This document shows, piece by piece, positions 49,042-57,495 of a stretch of 64,000 bases of DNA. The translations under genes and the position numbers were made by a program. This DNA is from Nonomuraea zeae. Its GTDB lineage: Bacteria; Actinomycetota; Actinomycetes; Streptosporangiales; Streptosporangiaceae. Each line of letters opens with the position of its first letter. Within the stretch, counting starts at the first letter, position 1. The stretch lies in NCBI RefSeq assembly GCF_005889725.1, contig NZ_VCKX01000005.1, positions 49,721 through 113,720 of the forward strand. Reading direction: 5' to 3'. The notes beneath the pieces were generated by a model. The model ran no database searches. It was given only the letters and a program-made list of their open reading frames with translations, and was not told the DNA's origin.

Positions 49042-50766
49042 TTACCTGGCAATTTGTGAATTTCTCCGGGATCCGCTCAAGCGGGCCAGTCCACGCATCG
49101 CGCGCGGCGAAATCCGGGACAGGGCATAACCGATTCTGGCCTCCAGGTTGATCGGCACGACCGCCTGATTCCGGTGCACCGCGCGGAGAATGTGCGCGGC
49201 CACCCGCTCGGGGGGATAGCCGCGCCGCGCCAGCCCCCGCACGGCCTGGTCCCGCAGGTCGGCCCCCACGTACGTGGTGTTGCCCGCGATCGGCGTGGAG
49301 ATGAAGCCCGGGCAGACGGCGCTGACCCCGATGCCGTGCCCGGCCAGCTCGGCCCTGAGGCAGTCGCTGAGCATCTTCACCGCCGCCTTCGAGGTCGAGT
49401 AAGCGGGCAGCAGCCGCGACGGCGCGAACGCCGCCAGCGAGGCGATGTTGACGATGTGGCCGCCCTCGCCGCGCTCCACCATGGCGGCGCCGAACAGGCG
49501 GCAGCCGTGGATGACGCCCCACAGATTGACGTCGATGATCCTTCGCCAGTCGTCAACCGTATGATCGAAGAAGGACCCCGCGACGGCGATCCCGGCATTA
49601 TTAACCACAATGTCCGGCACGCCATATTCGGAGATGATATTTCGCGAAAAAGCCTCCATCTGATCAATATTCGCGACATCGACCTGCACGGCATGCGCCG
49701 TACCTCCGAGATCCTTCGCGATGGCGCGGGCGGCCCGCGCGGCGGCGTCGGCGTCGATGTCCGCGCACACCACCTCGGCCCCATGCGCCGCGAACGCCCG
49801 GGCCGTCGCCAGCCCGATCCCCGATCCCGCTCCCGTGACCACCACCAGCCGGTCAGCGAACATCCCGCCTCCTCCTCCCGCCCGCGCCCGCCGCAGCGCC
49901 CTGGCGGGCGCGGCTCCGTCCACGTGCGCGGCGAACTCGCCCACCATCCCGGCGACGACCTCGGGACGGCTCCGATGGATCCAGTGCCCGGCCGCGACCT
50001 TCCGATGCCACAGCCTGCGCACCCACTGCCCGGCCGAGGCCAGCGTCGCGCCCGACACGAACGCGTCGCGGCTGGACTCGATGACCTGCACGGGCACGTC
50101 CACGCGCGGATCGCTCCCGTCGCCCCGCAGCGCGCCCCGCATGTTCCGCCGGTAGAGCCAGAGCCCGTTGCGCCCGTCCTGGACCAGCGTGTCGGCCGGA
50201 TGCCCCGGCCTCGGGCCGAGACCGTCGCCGCGCCGCAGGGTGCGGCCGACGGCCCTGGGCATGACCGTGCCCCAGGCCAGCTCGGGCGCCACCGGGATCA
50301 GGAAGGCGCCGATGTACCAGGCCCTGGCGAGCTGCGCGGCGACGTCGCGGCGCCGGCCGTGCCGGGCGAAGTGCGCGAGCTGCCGCAGCCCCGGCCCGCC
50401 GAGGCTGGTGAACGAGGCCAGGCGGGCACGCGTCTCCGGCCGCGCCACGGCCTCCCAGCCCTGCAGCGACCCCCAGTCGTGCCCGACGAGGTGGACGCGG
50501 GGCTCGCCGACGGAGTCGAGCACGGCGGACAGGTCGCCGATCAGCCGGTCGAAGTCGTAGGCGCGCCGGTCGCGCGGAGCGCTCGACCGGCCGGCCCCCC
50601 GCACGTCGTACCGCACCACGTGGAAGCGGTCGCGCAGCAGCGCGGCCACCTCGTCCCACACCCGGTGGGTGTCCGGGTAGCCGTGCAGCAGCAGGATCGT
50701 CGGGCGGGCGGGGTCGCCCTCCTCGAAGACCGCCAGCCGTACGTCACCGGACTCCACCCAGCGCAT
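49042..50766 (-). CDS. EphD-like fusion: alpha/beta hydrolase plus SDR oxidoreductase
   Basis: A 574-residue two-domain protein. Residues 1-290 form an alpha/beta hydrolase of epoxide-hydrolase type (LLLHGYPDTHRVWDEV, nucleophile Asp 97 in LVGHDWGSLQGW, catalytic His in AAGHWIHRSRPE). From about 304 an SDR follows (VTGAGSGIGLATARAF, VNNAGIAVAG, PAYSTSKAAVK, CPGFISTPI). The same order occurs in mycobacterial EphD, which acts in mycolate chemistry; a mycolate-free actinomycete would use it on another lipid or epoxide. The junction is in one frame with a Gly/Arg-rich linker. Confidence 0.88.
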   Translation of the reverse strand: MRWVESGDVRLAVFEEGDPARPTILLLHGYPDTHRVWDEVAALLRDRFHVVRYDVRGAGRSSAPRDRRAYDFDRLIGDLSAVLDSVGEPRVHLVGHDWGSLQGWEAVARPETRARLASFTSLGGPGLRQLAHFARHGRRRDVAAQLARAWYIGAFLIPVAPELAWGTVMPRAVGRTLRRGDGLGPRPGHPADTLVQDGRNGLWLYRRNMRGALRGDGSDPRVDVPVQVIESSRDAFVSGATLASAGQWVRRLWHRKVAAGHWIHRSRPEVVAGMVGEFAAHVDGAAPARALRRARAGGGGGMFADRLVVVTGAGSGIGLATARAFAAHGAEVVCADIDADAAARAARAIAKDLGGTAHAVQVDVANIDQMEAFSRNIISEYGVPDIVVNNAGIAVAGSFFDHTVDDWRRIIDVNLWGVIHGCRLFGAAMVERGEGGHIVNIASLAAFAPSRLLPAYSTSKAAVKMLSDCLRAELAGHGIGVSAVCPGFISTPIAGNTTYVGADLRDQAVRGLARRGYPPERVAAHILRAVHRNQAVVPINLEARIGYALSRISPRAMRGLARLSGSRRNSQIAR

Positions 50767-50778
50767 CGCGGAACCCCC

Positions 50779-50799
50779 TGTTGGACACGTAATCCAACA
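50779..50799. promoter_or_regulatory. Palindromic operator upstream of the EphD-like/TetR operon
   Basis: TGTTGGA-N7-TCCAACA, perfect 7-bp arms, starting 13 bp upstream of the ATG of the EphD-like gene. Size and position fit a TetR operator; the TetR gene at the end of the same operon is the obvious candidate. Confidence 0.65.
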
Positions 50800-50811
50800 A
50801 GGATAGATCGC

Positions 50812-51885
50812 TCAGGGTCGCGCGGCCAGCCCCGCGCAGGAGCGCAGCGCCTTCCAGTCGGCCACCGCCTGGGTCCTGGCCGTGCCCGTCATCGCGATCG
50901 GCACGCCGCCCTGGATGGTGGCCGGGGTCCAGCGGTCCTTCAGCACCTTCCGCCCGTTGATCGTCAGCGTCAGCACACCGGTCCTGCCCGTCGTCCCCGG
51001 GGTGGAGTTGTAGAAGACGAAGTTGCCCATGCCGTAGTTGACGTAGGCGTTGCCGAGATATCCGGACCCGAGCAGGATGTGCGCGTGCCCGCCGACCACC
51101 ACGTCGGCCCCCGCCTTGACCAGCTTGGGAGCCAGCGAGAGCTGCGCCTCGTTCGGGCACTTCTGCATCTCGGTGCCCCAGTGCAGGTGCACGATGACGG
51201 TGTCGGAGGTCTTACGGGCCTGCCGTACGGCCCTGATCAGCGCGGGCTCGTCCTTGGCCGAGGCCAGGCCGCCCTTGTCCGCCGTGGCCGTCCACGACTG
51301 GATGAACTCCGCGTCGAGCACCTGCGTGGCCCCGATGATCGCCACCCGGTTCCCGTTCACCGTCTTCCTGAACGGCTTGTACGCCTCCGCCGCGTTCTTC
51401 CCGATCCCGACCACGGGGAACTTGCTGCGCTTGATCGCCGCCAGCGAGTCGGCCAGCCCGCTGTCCATGTAGTCCATGCCGTGGTTGTTCGCCATCGACA
51501 CCACGTCCACCCCGGCGCTCTTGAGCGCGGTGAACGCGGTCGGCGGCGCCCTGAACGTGAACTGCTTGCCCGGCGCCGGCGTCCCCGCCGTCGTGATGGC
51601 CGTCTCCAGGTTGATCATCGATAAGTCCGACGCGCGCAGCACGCTCGCGATGGGTCCGAGCGCCGTGCGCGGGTTCGCGAGCCGGCCCCGCAGCATGCCC
51701 TCGAAGTGCACGTCCCCGCCGAAGGAGATCGTGTACGGCCGCCGCTCGGGCGTCGGCTTCCCCGTCGGGGTGCCGGCCGCCTGCTGGTCCACCTGCTTGC
51801 TCTGCGGCTGCCGCTCCGGTGCCGGCGAGCACGCCGCGAGCGCGGCGACCACAGCCAGCAACGGGAGGGCAAGGGGGAGTCTCAT
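50812..51885 (-). CDS. CapA-family lipoprotein (calcineurin-like fold)
   Basis: A 357-residue protein with a lipobox (VAALAACS, Cys about 19) and a Gln/Pro/Thr-rich spacer. A CapA/PgsA-type metallophosphatase-like domain follows: TISFGGDVHFEG, SMINLETAI, VVSMANNHGMDYMDSG, VIVHLHWGTEMQ and VVVGGHAHILLG. CapA proteins are associated with poly-gamma-glutamate synthesis, but no pgsBC genes lie nearby, so the substrate is open. Confidence 0.88.
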   Translation of the reverse strand: MRLPLALPLLAVVAALAACSPAPERQPQSKQVDQQAAGTPTGKPTPERRPYTISFGGDVHFEGMLRGRLANPRTALGPIASVLRASDLSMINLETAITTAGTPAPGKQFTFRAPPTAFTALKSAGVDVVSMANNHGMDYMDSGLADSLAAIKRSKFPVVGIGKNAAEAYKPFRKTVNGNRVAIIGATQVLDAEFIQSWTATADKGGLASAKDEPALIRAVRQARKTSDTVIVHLHWGTEMQKCPNEAQLSLAPKLVKAGADVVVGGHAHILLGSGYLGNAYVNYGMGNFVFYNSTPGTTGRTGVLTLTINGRKVLKDRWTPATIQGGVPIAMTGTARTQAVADWKALRSCAGLAARP

Positions 51886-51945
51886 CTGCCGCCACTTCCG
51901 CTCGAATCCTTACTTTCAGGGATCGAGCATGCCATGCAGGGCGGA

Positions 51946-52782
51946 TTACCGCGCAGTCTCCCCGTTCCGCAGCAATTTGGTCATAGCGCCCCAAGTCTGA
52001 TCGTCCGCCGGCGTGTAGACGATCAGCCGGATCTCCGGCGCGGCCATGAGACTGGTGCTGCTGAAGCGCAGCACCCCCATCTCCACGTGCTGGTACGACT
52101 TCGTCCTCGGCCCCGGATCGGCCACGTCCTGCCTGGCCCAGAGCTGGGCGAACTCGGCGCTCTCCCTGCTCAGCCTGCGCACGAAGTCCTGCCAGCAGGG
52201 GTCGTCGGCGTGCCGGGCGTAGGCGCCCCTGAAGATGGCCACCGCCCTGGCCAGATCCTGCTCGCGATCCAGCAGCCGCGCCGTGGGGTGCGGGTCGGTG
52301 CACACGTGCCAGAGGGAGTTCCGCTCCCCCTCCGGCGCGCCGACCAACTCGGGGAAGAGCAGGGCGTAGACGGGGTTCCAGGCCAGGATGTCGTAGCGGC
52401 TGTTGGAGACGCAGGCCGGCATGTCGCCGAGCCGGTCGAGTATCGCCCGCATCTCCGGCGTCACCTGGCCGGTGTCCGCGTCGAGCGGGACCTGCACGTG
52501 CCCGGCCAGCCGGTAGAGGTGCTGCCGCTCGGCGCTGTCCAGCCGGAGCGTGCGGGCGATCGCGTCGAGCACCTGCGTGCTGGCGTTGATCGGGCGGCCC
52601 TGCTCCAGCCACGTGTACCAGGTCACGCCCACGCCCGCGAGCTGGGCGACCTCCTCGCGCCGCAGGCCGGGGGTGCGCCTGCGCAGTCCTGGCGCGAGCT
52701 CGACCATCTCCGGGGTGATCCGCTCGCGGCGGGTGCGCAGGAAGGCCGACAGGTCGGCTCGCCTTGCTTCTGCCACGGTCAT
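51946..52782 (-). CDS. XRE/MmyB-type helix-turn-helix regulator
   Basis: A 278-residue protein. The N-terminal HTH (about 15-90) contains LRREEVAQLAGVGVTWYTWLEQGR, and a C-terminal MmyB-like ligand-binding domain (about 105-270) contains NSRYDILAWNPVYALLFPEL. These regulators often control a divergent exporter or oxidoreductase; here the divergent gene is an MFS transporter. Confidence 0.9.
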   Translation of the reverse strand: MTVAEARRADLSAFLRTRRERITPEMVELAPGLRRRTPGLRREEVAQLAGVGVTWYTWLEQGRPINASTQVLDAIARTLRLDSAERQHLYRLAGHVQVPLDADTGQVTPEMRAILDRLGDMPACVSNSRYDILAWNPVYALLFPELVGAPEGERNSLWHVCTDPHPTARLLDREQDLARAVAIFRGAYARHADDPCWQDFVRRLSRESAEFAQLWARQDVADPGPRTKSYQHVEMGVLRFSSTSLMAAPEIRLIVYTPADDQTWGAMTKLLRNGETAR

Positions 52783-52807
52783 TTCTCCACTTTGGTGGAC
52801 ATCGCGG

Positions 52808-52842
52808 CATTTATCCAGTTACCGCCAGTACTAGGATAAATG
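52808..52842. promoter_or_regulatory. Inverted repeat in the HTH-MFS intergenic region
   Basis: CATTTATCC (52808-52816) and GGATAAATG (52834-52842), perfect 9-bp arms 17 bp apart. It lies 25 bp from the HTH gene start. A TAGGAT box (52832-52837) could be the -10 of the MFS gene. The spacing suggests an operator for the MmyB-type regulator. Confidence 0.65.
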
Positions 52843-52884
52843 GGCTCTCGTTACTGGTACTGGATCGGCAGCAGACTGATCAGC

Positions 52885-54309
52885 ATGTCGCAAACTGCCG
52901 CCTTCACCTCTCCTGCGCACACGAAGCCGCAGAAGACCAAGGCCAGCGGGCTGCTCCTGGCGATCATCCTCGTGGGGCAGTTCCTGGCGATCCTGAACGT
53001 CAACATCGTCAACGTGGCCACCCCGACCATCGAGTCCGACCTGCACTCCTCGGGGGCCGGGCTGCAGATGATCGTCGCCGGCTACACCATCGTCTACGCC
53101 GTCCTGTTGATCACGGGAGCCAGGATCGGCGATCTCTTCGGCTATCGCAACGCGTTTCTCGGCGGGCTGGCGGTGTTCACCGTCACCACGCTCGGCGCCG
53201 GGCTGGCCCCCACGACGGGCTGGCTGGTGGCCTTCCGCCTGCTCCAGGGCGCCGGGGCGGCGCTGATGATGCCGCAGGTGCTCACCTTGATCCAGCACAA
53301 CTACCAGGGCGCGGCCCGAGGCAGGGCGATGGGCCTGTGGTCGTTGGTGATCAGCGGCGGCATCGTGGTCGGCCAGGCGTTCGGCGGGATCCTGCTGGGG
53401 TTCGGCGCGGGGTGGAGACTGGTCTTCCTGGTGCTGGTCCCGGTCGGCGCGCTGCTGCTGGCGGCCGGGCTCCGCGTGCTGCCCGCCGACGGTGGCGGCG
53501 GGAAGGCGGGGCTCGACCCGTGGGGCCTGGTGAGCCTGTCCGTGGCCGTGCTCTTGCTGGTCGTGCCGATGGTGCTCGGACGCGATCTCGGCTGGCCGCT
53601 GTGGGGCTGGGTGTCGATGGGGCTGAGCGTGGTGACGTTCGTGGCGTTCGTCCGCATCGAGCGGTGGGTGACGGCACGCGGCGGGCGTCCCCTCGTCGAC
53701 GCACGCGTGCTGCGCGCGCCGGGCATGCGGCCCGGACTGGCGATCCTGCTGTTCGGCCCGGCGACCTGGGGCGCGTTCCTGTTCACCTCGGCCCTGCACC
53801 TCCAGGGCGATCTGCACCTGACGCCGCTCGGCTCCGGCCTGATGCTGGTGCCGTGCGCGCTGGCCTTCGGTCTCGTCGGGCTGTTCTGGCCGCGCCTGCC
53901 GATCGGGCTGCAGCGCCCGCTGGTGCCCGTCGGCTACGTGGTGGCCGCGCCCGCCTATCTCGGGCTCGGGCTCGCCGCCGGCGGCGGGCTCCCCTACGCC
54001 GCCATGAGCGCTCTCGTCGGCGCCGGGCTCGGGGTGCAGGTCGCGGTGACGAACATGGCGACCGAGCAGGTGGACGGCGCCTTCGCGGCGGACGCGAGCG
54101 GCGCGCTGCTCACCGTGATGCAGCTCGGCCAGGTCATCGGCGTCTCGACGGTCGGAACGCTGTTCATCACGCTGAGCCAGGGTCACGGCGCGACCGCGTC
54201 CGATCCGTCCGCCTCCCTGTGGGCCTCCATCGCGATGGCCGGTCTGGCGGTGCTCGCCGGGCTGAGCTCCATCTTCCTCGTACGGAGCCGCGTACCGGCC
54301 CGAGCTTAA
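52885..54309 (+). CDS. MFS transporter (DHA2-like drug exporter)
   Basis: A 474-residue protein with about 14 membrane helices. It begins MSQTAAFTSPAHTKPQ, then helix 1 with VGQFLAILNVNIVNVATPTIE (DHA2 motif D-like), motif A-like GARIGDLFGYRNAFL and antiporter-like RLLQGAGAALMMP. ATG 52885 was chosen because the in-frame ATG 52840 lies inside the operator palindrome. It probably exports a hydrophobic drug or metabolite and is controlled by the divergent HTH gene. Confidence 0.88.
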   Translation: MSQTAAFTSPAHTKPQKTKASGLLLAIILVGQFLAILNVNIVNVATPTIESDLHSSGAGLQMIVAGYTIVYAVLLITGARIGDLFGYRNAFLGGLAVFTVTTLGAGLAPTTGWLVAFRLLQGAGAALMMPQVLTLIQHNYQGAARGRAMGLWSLVISGGIVVGQAFGGILLGFGAGWRLVFLVLVPVGALLLAAGLRVLPADGGGGKAGLDPWGLVSLSVAVLLLVVPMVLGRDLGWPLWGWVSMGLSVVTFVAFVRIERWVTARGGRPLVDARVLRAPGMRPGLAILLFGPATWGAFLFTSALHLQGDLHLTPLGSGLMLVPCALAFGLVGLFWPRLPIGLQRPLVPVGYVVAAPAYLGLGLAAGGGLPYAAMSALVGAGLGVQVAVTNMATEQVDGAFAADASGALLTVMQLGQVIGVSTVGTLFITLSQGHGATASDPSASLWASIAMAGLAVLAGLSSIFLVRSRVPARA

Positions 54310-54325
54310 GTTTCACGGCTCGTTT

Positions 54326-54342
54326 ACCTGAATCATTCAGGT
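54326..54342. promoter_or_regulatory. Palindrome upstream of the catalase gene
   Basis: ACCTGAA-TCA-TTCAGGT, perfect 7-bp arms with a 3-bp centre, 77 bp before the catalase ATG and 17 bp after the MFS stop. It is AT-balanced with a very short loop, so an operator is more likely than a terminator. Confidence 0.55.
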
Positions 54343-54418
54343 TTGGTGCATACGTCGGGACTCATGGGGAACGGGCTTAGGCCCGAGCTGCCGAAGACGA
54401 TTTCCGGAGGATCTCGAT

Positions 54419-55864
54419 ATGACGACCAGGCCCATCTCCACCGACGACGCCGGCCTCGCCGCGCCGAGCGACGAGCACTCGCTCTCCGTCGGTCCGAATG
54501 GCCCGCTGCTCCTGCAGGATCACTACCTGATCCAGAAGATGGCGCACTTCAACAGGGAGCGCGTCCCCGAGCGCGTCGTGCATGCCAAGGGCGGCGGCGC
54601 CCACGGCATCCTGCAGATCACGGAGGACGTCAGCCAGTTCACCAAGGCCGGCCTGTTCCAGAAGGGCAAGGAGACGCCGCTCTTCCTGCGCTTCTCGACG
54701 GTCGCGGGCGAGCTCGGCAGCGCCGACACCGCCCGCGACCCGCGCGGATTCGCGATCAAGTTCTACACCGAAGAAGGCAATTACGACCTCGTCGGCAACA
54801 ACACGCCGATCTTCTTCATCCGCGACCCGTCGAAGTTCTCCGACTTCATCCACAGCCAGAAGCGCCGGGCGGACACCCACCTGCGGGACAACAACATGCA
54901 GTGGGACTTCTGGACGCTGTCGCCCGAGTCGGCGCACCAGGTCACGTTCCTGATGACGGACCGTGGCATCCCGGCGTCCTGGCGGAACATGCACGGCTTC
55001 GGCTCGCACACGTTCCTCTGGTACAACGCGGCGGGCGCGAAGTTCTGGGTGAAGTACCACTTCAGGACCGAGCAGGGGATCAGGAACTACACGGGCGACG
55101 AAGCCGCCGCCCTGCTGGTCGATCCCGACCACCACATCCGCGACCTGCACACGGCCATCGCGGCCGGCGACCATCCGTCATGGAAGGTCAACGTGCAGAT
55201 CATGCCGTTCGAGGCGGCGGCCGACTACCGGTTCAACCCGTTCGACCTGACCAAGGTGTGGCCGCACAGCGACTACCCCGAGATCACGATCGGCAGGTTC
55301 GTGCTCAACAGGAACCCCGAGAACTACTTCACGGAGGTGGAGCAGGCGAGCTTCGAGCCGTCGAACATGGTGCCCGGCATCGGCGCCTCGCCCGACAAGA
55401 TGCTCCAGGGCCGCCTGTTCTCCTACCCGGACACGCACAGGTACCGGATCGGGCCCAACTACCTGCAGCTCCCGATCAACCAGCCGCGCAACGCCGTCAA
55501 CAGCTACAACTTCGACGGCCCGATGGCGTTCAGGAGCTCGCAGGACCCGGTCTACGCCCCCAACTCGGTCAACGGCCCGGCCGCCGACCCGTCGCTGTAC
55601 GAGGGCGAGGGCTACCACGTCACCGGCGAGCTGCTCCGCTCGGCCTACGCCAAGCACGCCGAGGACGACGACTACGTGCAGCCGCGCGCCCTGTGGGAGA
55701 ACGTGCTGTCCGAGACGGACCGCGCCCACCTGGTGAGCAACGTCGTGGGCCACGCCTCGGCCCCCGAGGTCACGGCTGACATGAAGAAGCGGGTCGTGGA
55801 GTACTGGACCAACATCCACAAGGACCTCGGCCAGGGCGTCGCCCGGGGACTGGGCCTGTCATAG
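54419..55864 (+). CDS. katA: Monofunctional haem catalase (small-subunit clade)
   Basis: A 481-residue catalase. Distal His 55 is in RVPERVVHAKGGGAHG, the Asn is in DLVGNNTPIFFIRDP (about 128) and the proximal haem Tyr is in GRLFSYPDTHRYRIG (about 338). The size and absence of a C-terminal flavodoxin-like domain place it with small-subunit enzymes. An RBS GGAGGAT precedes ATG 54419. The distal loop reads GGGAHG where GAGAFG is usual. It removes hydrogen peroxide in the cytoplasm. Confidence 0.95.
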   Translation: MTTRPISTDDAGLAAPSDEHSLSVGPNGPLLLQDHYLIQKMAHFNRERVPERVVHAKGGGAHGILQITEDVSQFTKAGLFQKGKETPLFLRFSTVAGELGSADTARDPRGFAIKFYTEEGNYDLVGNNTPIFFIRDPSKFSDFIHSQKRRADTHLRDNNMQWDFWTLSPESAHQVTFLMTDRGIPASWRNMHGFGSHTFLWYNAAGAKFWVKYHFRTEQGIRNYTGDEAAALLVDPDHHIRDLHTAIAAGDHPSWKVNVQIMPFEAAADYRFNPFDLTKVWPHSDYPEITIGRFVLNRNPENYFTEVEQASFEPSNMVPGIGASPDKMLQGRLFSYPDTHRYRIGPNYLQLPINQPRNAVNSYNFDGPMAFRSSQDPVYAPNSVNGPAADPSLYEGEGYHVTGELLRSAYAKHAEDDDYVQPRALWENVLSETDRAHLVSNVVGHASAPEVTADMKKRVVEYWTNIHKDLGQGVARGLGLS

Positions 55865-55907
55865 TCGCCCGGGGGCTGGGCCTGTCATAGTCGCCCGGGG
55901 ACTGGGC
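55838..55907. repeat. 26-bp tandem duplication at the end of katA
   Basis: The last codons and stop of katA (55838-55863) are repeated at 55864-55889 with one mismatch and partly again from 55890. The copies lie outside the ORF, so they look like replication slippage of the 3' end. The rest of the gap up to 56040 shows no clear feature. Confidence 0.85.
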
Positions 55908-56040
55908 GCCAGGCCCCGTCCGGTGTCGCGGGAATCTCGGGGCCGGTGTGGGCCGTGTGAGGCTTGATCACCTGGGCGGTCAATGTGCCATGATGTGCAG
56001 GTCTTCTGTGCTCAAGTTCGCAGGTGAGCCGGAGTGCGCG

Positions 56041-56105
56041 GAGGCGTGCCAACGCCTCGTCCCGAACGGCCCTGAAGGTTGTGTCACCAACTTGCCAGGG
56101 CCGTT
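56041..56105. terminator. Two hairpins downstream of the DUF397 gene
   Basis: GAGGCGT-GCCA-ACGCCTC (56041-56058), and a large hairpin with 10-bp outer arms AACGGCCCTG (56065-56074) and CAGGGCCGTT (56096-56105) plus an inner stem GTTG/CAAC. The second starts 3 bp from the DUF397 stop and would terminate that transcript on the minus strand. Confidence 0.7.
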
Positions 56106-56107
56106 CT

Positions 56108-56332
56108 TTATGCGCCGGCCCCTAGCGTGGCCACATCGAACTCGCCGTCACGGACACCGGCGGTGAAAGCTGCCCACTCGGACGGGGTGAAGACCAGGAC
56201 GGGCCCGTCCTGCTCCTTGCTGTCCCGAACCGCGACATTCCCATCGGCCAAAGGAGCGACCTCGATGCAGGCGTCTGCTCCATTGCAGAAGGTGCTCTTC
56301 CGCCAAGCCGTGTTCGTGAGATGGTTGTGCAT
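56108..56332 (-). CDS. DUF397 domain protein
   Basis: A 74-residue protein with the DUF397 hallmarks TAWRKSTFCNGADACIEVAPL, VAVRDSKEQDGPVLVFTPSEWAAFTAGV and a short acidic end. The start ATG 56332 has GGGGAG just upstream; ATG 56362 would add ten residues. DUF397 proteins nearly always follow an XRE-DUF5753 gene, as here, and are proposed to act as its partner (Scr2-like). A 7-bp hairpin (56351-56370) lies between the two genes. Confidence 0.85.
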   Translation of the reverse strand: MHNHLTNTAWRKSTFCNGADACIEVAPLADGNVAVRDSKEQDGPVLVFTPSEWAAFTAGVRDGEFDVATLGAGA

Positions 56333-56350
56333 TATCTCCCCAAATAGAGA

Positions 56351-56370
56351 AAGGGGCTCCATTGCCCCTT
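56351..56370. other. Hairpin between the XRE and DUF397 genes
   Basis: AAGGGGC-N6-GCCCCTT, followed on the minus strand by a T-rich run, 17 nt after the XRE stop. It could reduce DUF397 expression relative to the regulator. Confidence 0.45.
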
Positions 56371-56386
56371 GTTGAGGTGTGCTGGC

Positions 56387-57250
56387 CTAGCGGCGCCACA
56401 GCATGGCTTTGCGCTGGATGAGCACGCGCGACTCGTCCTCGTCCAACGCCTCCGACCTGATGTGGCCGAATGCTGCCTCGTATCCCGCCACTCGCTCGAG
56501 ATCCTCGACAAAATTAGCGGTGTAGAGCTGCTCCAGGTAAACGACGTCGTCGAAGTCCCTGAACTTCAGATGAATGAAGGCACTCGTGTTCACCGGATGG
56601 AGTGCGTCCAGCGTGAGGACGTGAATATTGACGTGCGGCATCAGGGATATCTCAAGGAGATGCTCCATCTGCTCGCGCATCACCGAAGGCTCCCCGAAAC
56701 GGCGGGTCAGCGCCGACTCATCCAGCACGACCGTGAGCGCGCAGGGATGGGGCCGGTGCAGGACGCGTCGCTGCCTGTCGAGGCGGGCCTCGACGCGGCT
56801 CCGGACACCGCTGTGCGTAATGCGCGCGATGCCGCGAGAAGCCAGGATCACTTCCCGCGCGTAGTCCTCGGTTTGCAGGAGACCGGGCACGATCTGTGGT
56901 TCCCACGATCGCTGTGAGGTCGCCTCCGCCTCGAGCCCGAGGAATCTTGTGTACTCCTCCGGCAGTGCGTCCTCGTAATCCTCCCACCACCCCCGCTGTT
57001 CCGCATCCCGGAGCAGGCCGAAGAGTTCGTCAAGTTTCTCTCCGTCGACGCGGTAGAGCTTCCCCATGGCTTTGATGTCGTCGGCGCTGGGCATGGTCTT
57101 GGCCGCCTCGATGCGGCTGACCTTGCTCGCGGACCAGCCGAGCTCCCTGGCCGCCTTTGCCCCGGTGAGCTTGCCGCGCTCCCGGAGAAGGCGCAGCTCC
57201 TGGCCGAGCCGGAGCCTGCGAACTGTCGGACTGCCCTGCTGCGTTGGCAC
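56387..57250 (-). CDS. XRE-family regulator with DUF5753 domain (Scr1/WhiJ-like)
   Basis: A 287-residue protein. The N-terminal HTH (about 12-70) reads LRLLRERGKLTGAKAARELGWSASKVSRIEAAK, and the DUF5753 domain (about 100-280) has WEPQIVPGLLQTEDYAREVI and a conserved VVLDESALTRRFG. Such proteins pair with DUF397 proteins and influence development or secondary metabolism in Streptomyces. Two copies of a TGCAAGTTGCA palindrome upstream are likely operators. Confidence 0.9.
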   Translation of the reverse strand: MPTQQGSPTVRRLRLGQELRLLRERGKLTGAKAARELGWSASKVSRIEAAKTMPSADDIKAMGKLYRVDGEKLDELFGLLRDAEQRGWWEDYEDALPEEYTRFLGLEAEATSQRSWEPQIVPGLLQTEDYAREVILASRGIARITHSGVRSRVEARLDRQRRVLHRPHPCALTVVLDESALTRRFGEPSVMREQMEHLLEISLMPHVNIHVLTLDALHPVNTSAFIHLKFRDFDDVVYLEQLYTANFVEDLERVAGYEAAFGHIRSEALDEDESRVLIQRKAMLWRR

Positions 57251-57337
57251 CGTCCACTCTCCTTGTCGGGAATGAAGGTGTAGCCGGAAGGAATCGTTTG
57301 AGGCCCGGCTTCGTGGGCCGTTCTCCTAATCTTACAC

Positions 57338-57348
57338 TGCAAGTTGCA
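57338..57348. promoter_or_regulatory. Palindrome copy 1, TGCAAGTTGCA
   Basis: An 11-bp palindrome (arms TGCAA/TTGCA) inside a larger dyad TACAC...GTGTA (57333-57354). It lies 88 bp upstream of the XRE start codon. Confidence 0.65.
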
Positions 57349-57482
57349 TGTGTAGTGCCGCTCGGCCTTGCCAGAAGGCTTTCACGGAGAGAGCGTAGGA
57401 GCAAGACAAGCTCCACGAGGTTGCCGAGGCCAAGCCGGGTTTTCCGGGCTATGGCGCAGACCCGCAGGCCATGACACATCTC

Positions 57483-57495
57483 GTGCAAGTTGCAC
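57483..57495. promoter_or_regulatory. Palindrome copy 2, GTGCAAGTTGCAC
   Basis: A perfect 13-bp palindrome sharing the 11-bp core of copy 1, about 105 bp upstream of the first small gene. Sharing of the core suggests one protein binds both. Confidence 0.65.

Noticed and set aside
49174..51624. An 816-codon open frame on the + strand opposite the EphD-like and CapA genes
   Set aside because: It is antisense to two well-recognised proteins, has a Pro/Arg/Gly/His-rich composition and no family motif. It is a GC-driven shadow frame.
52831..54186. A 451-codon minus-strand frame opposite the MFS gene
   Set aside because: His/Gln/Arg-rich shadow of a membrane-protein gene, with no RBS and no domain.
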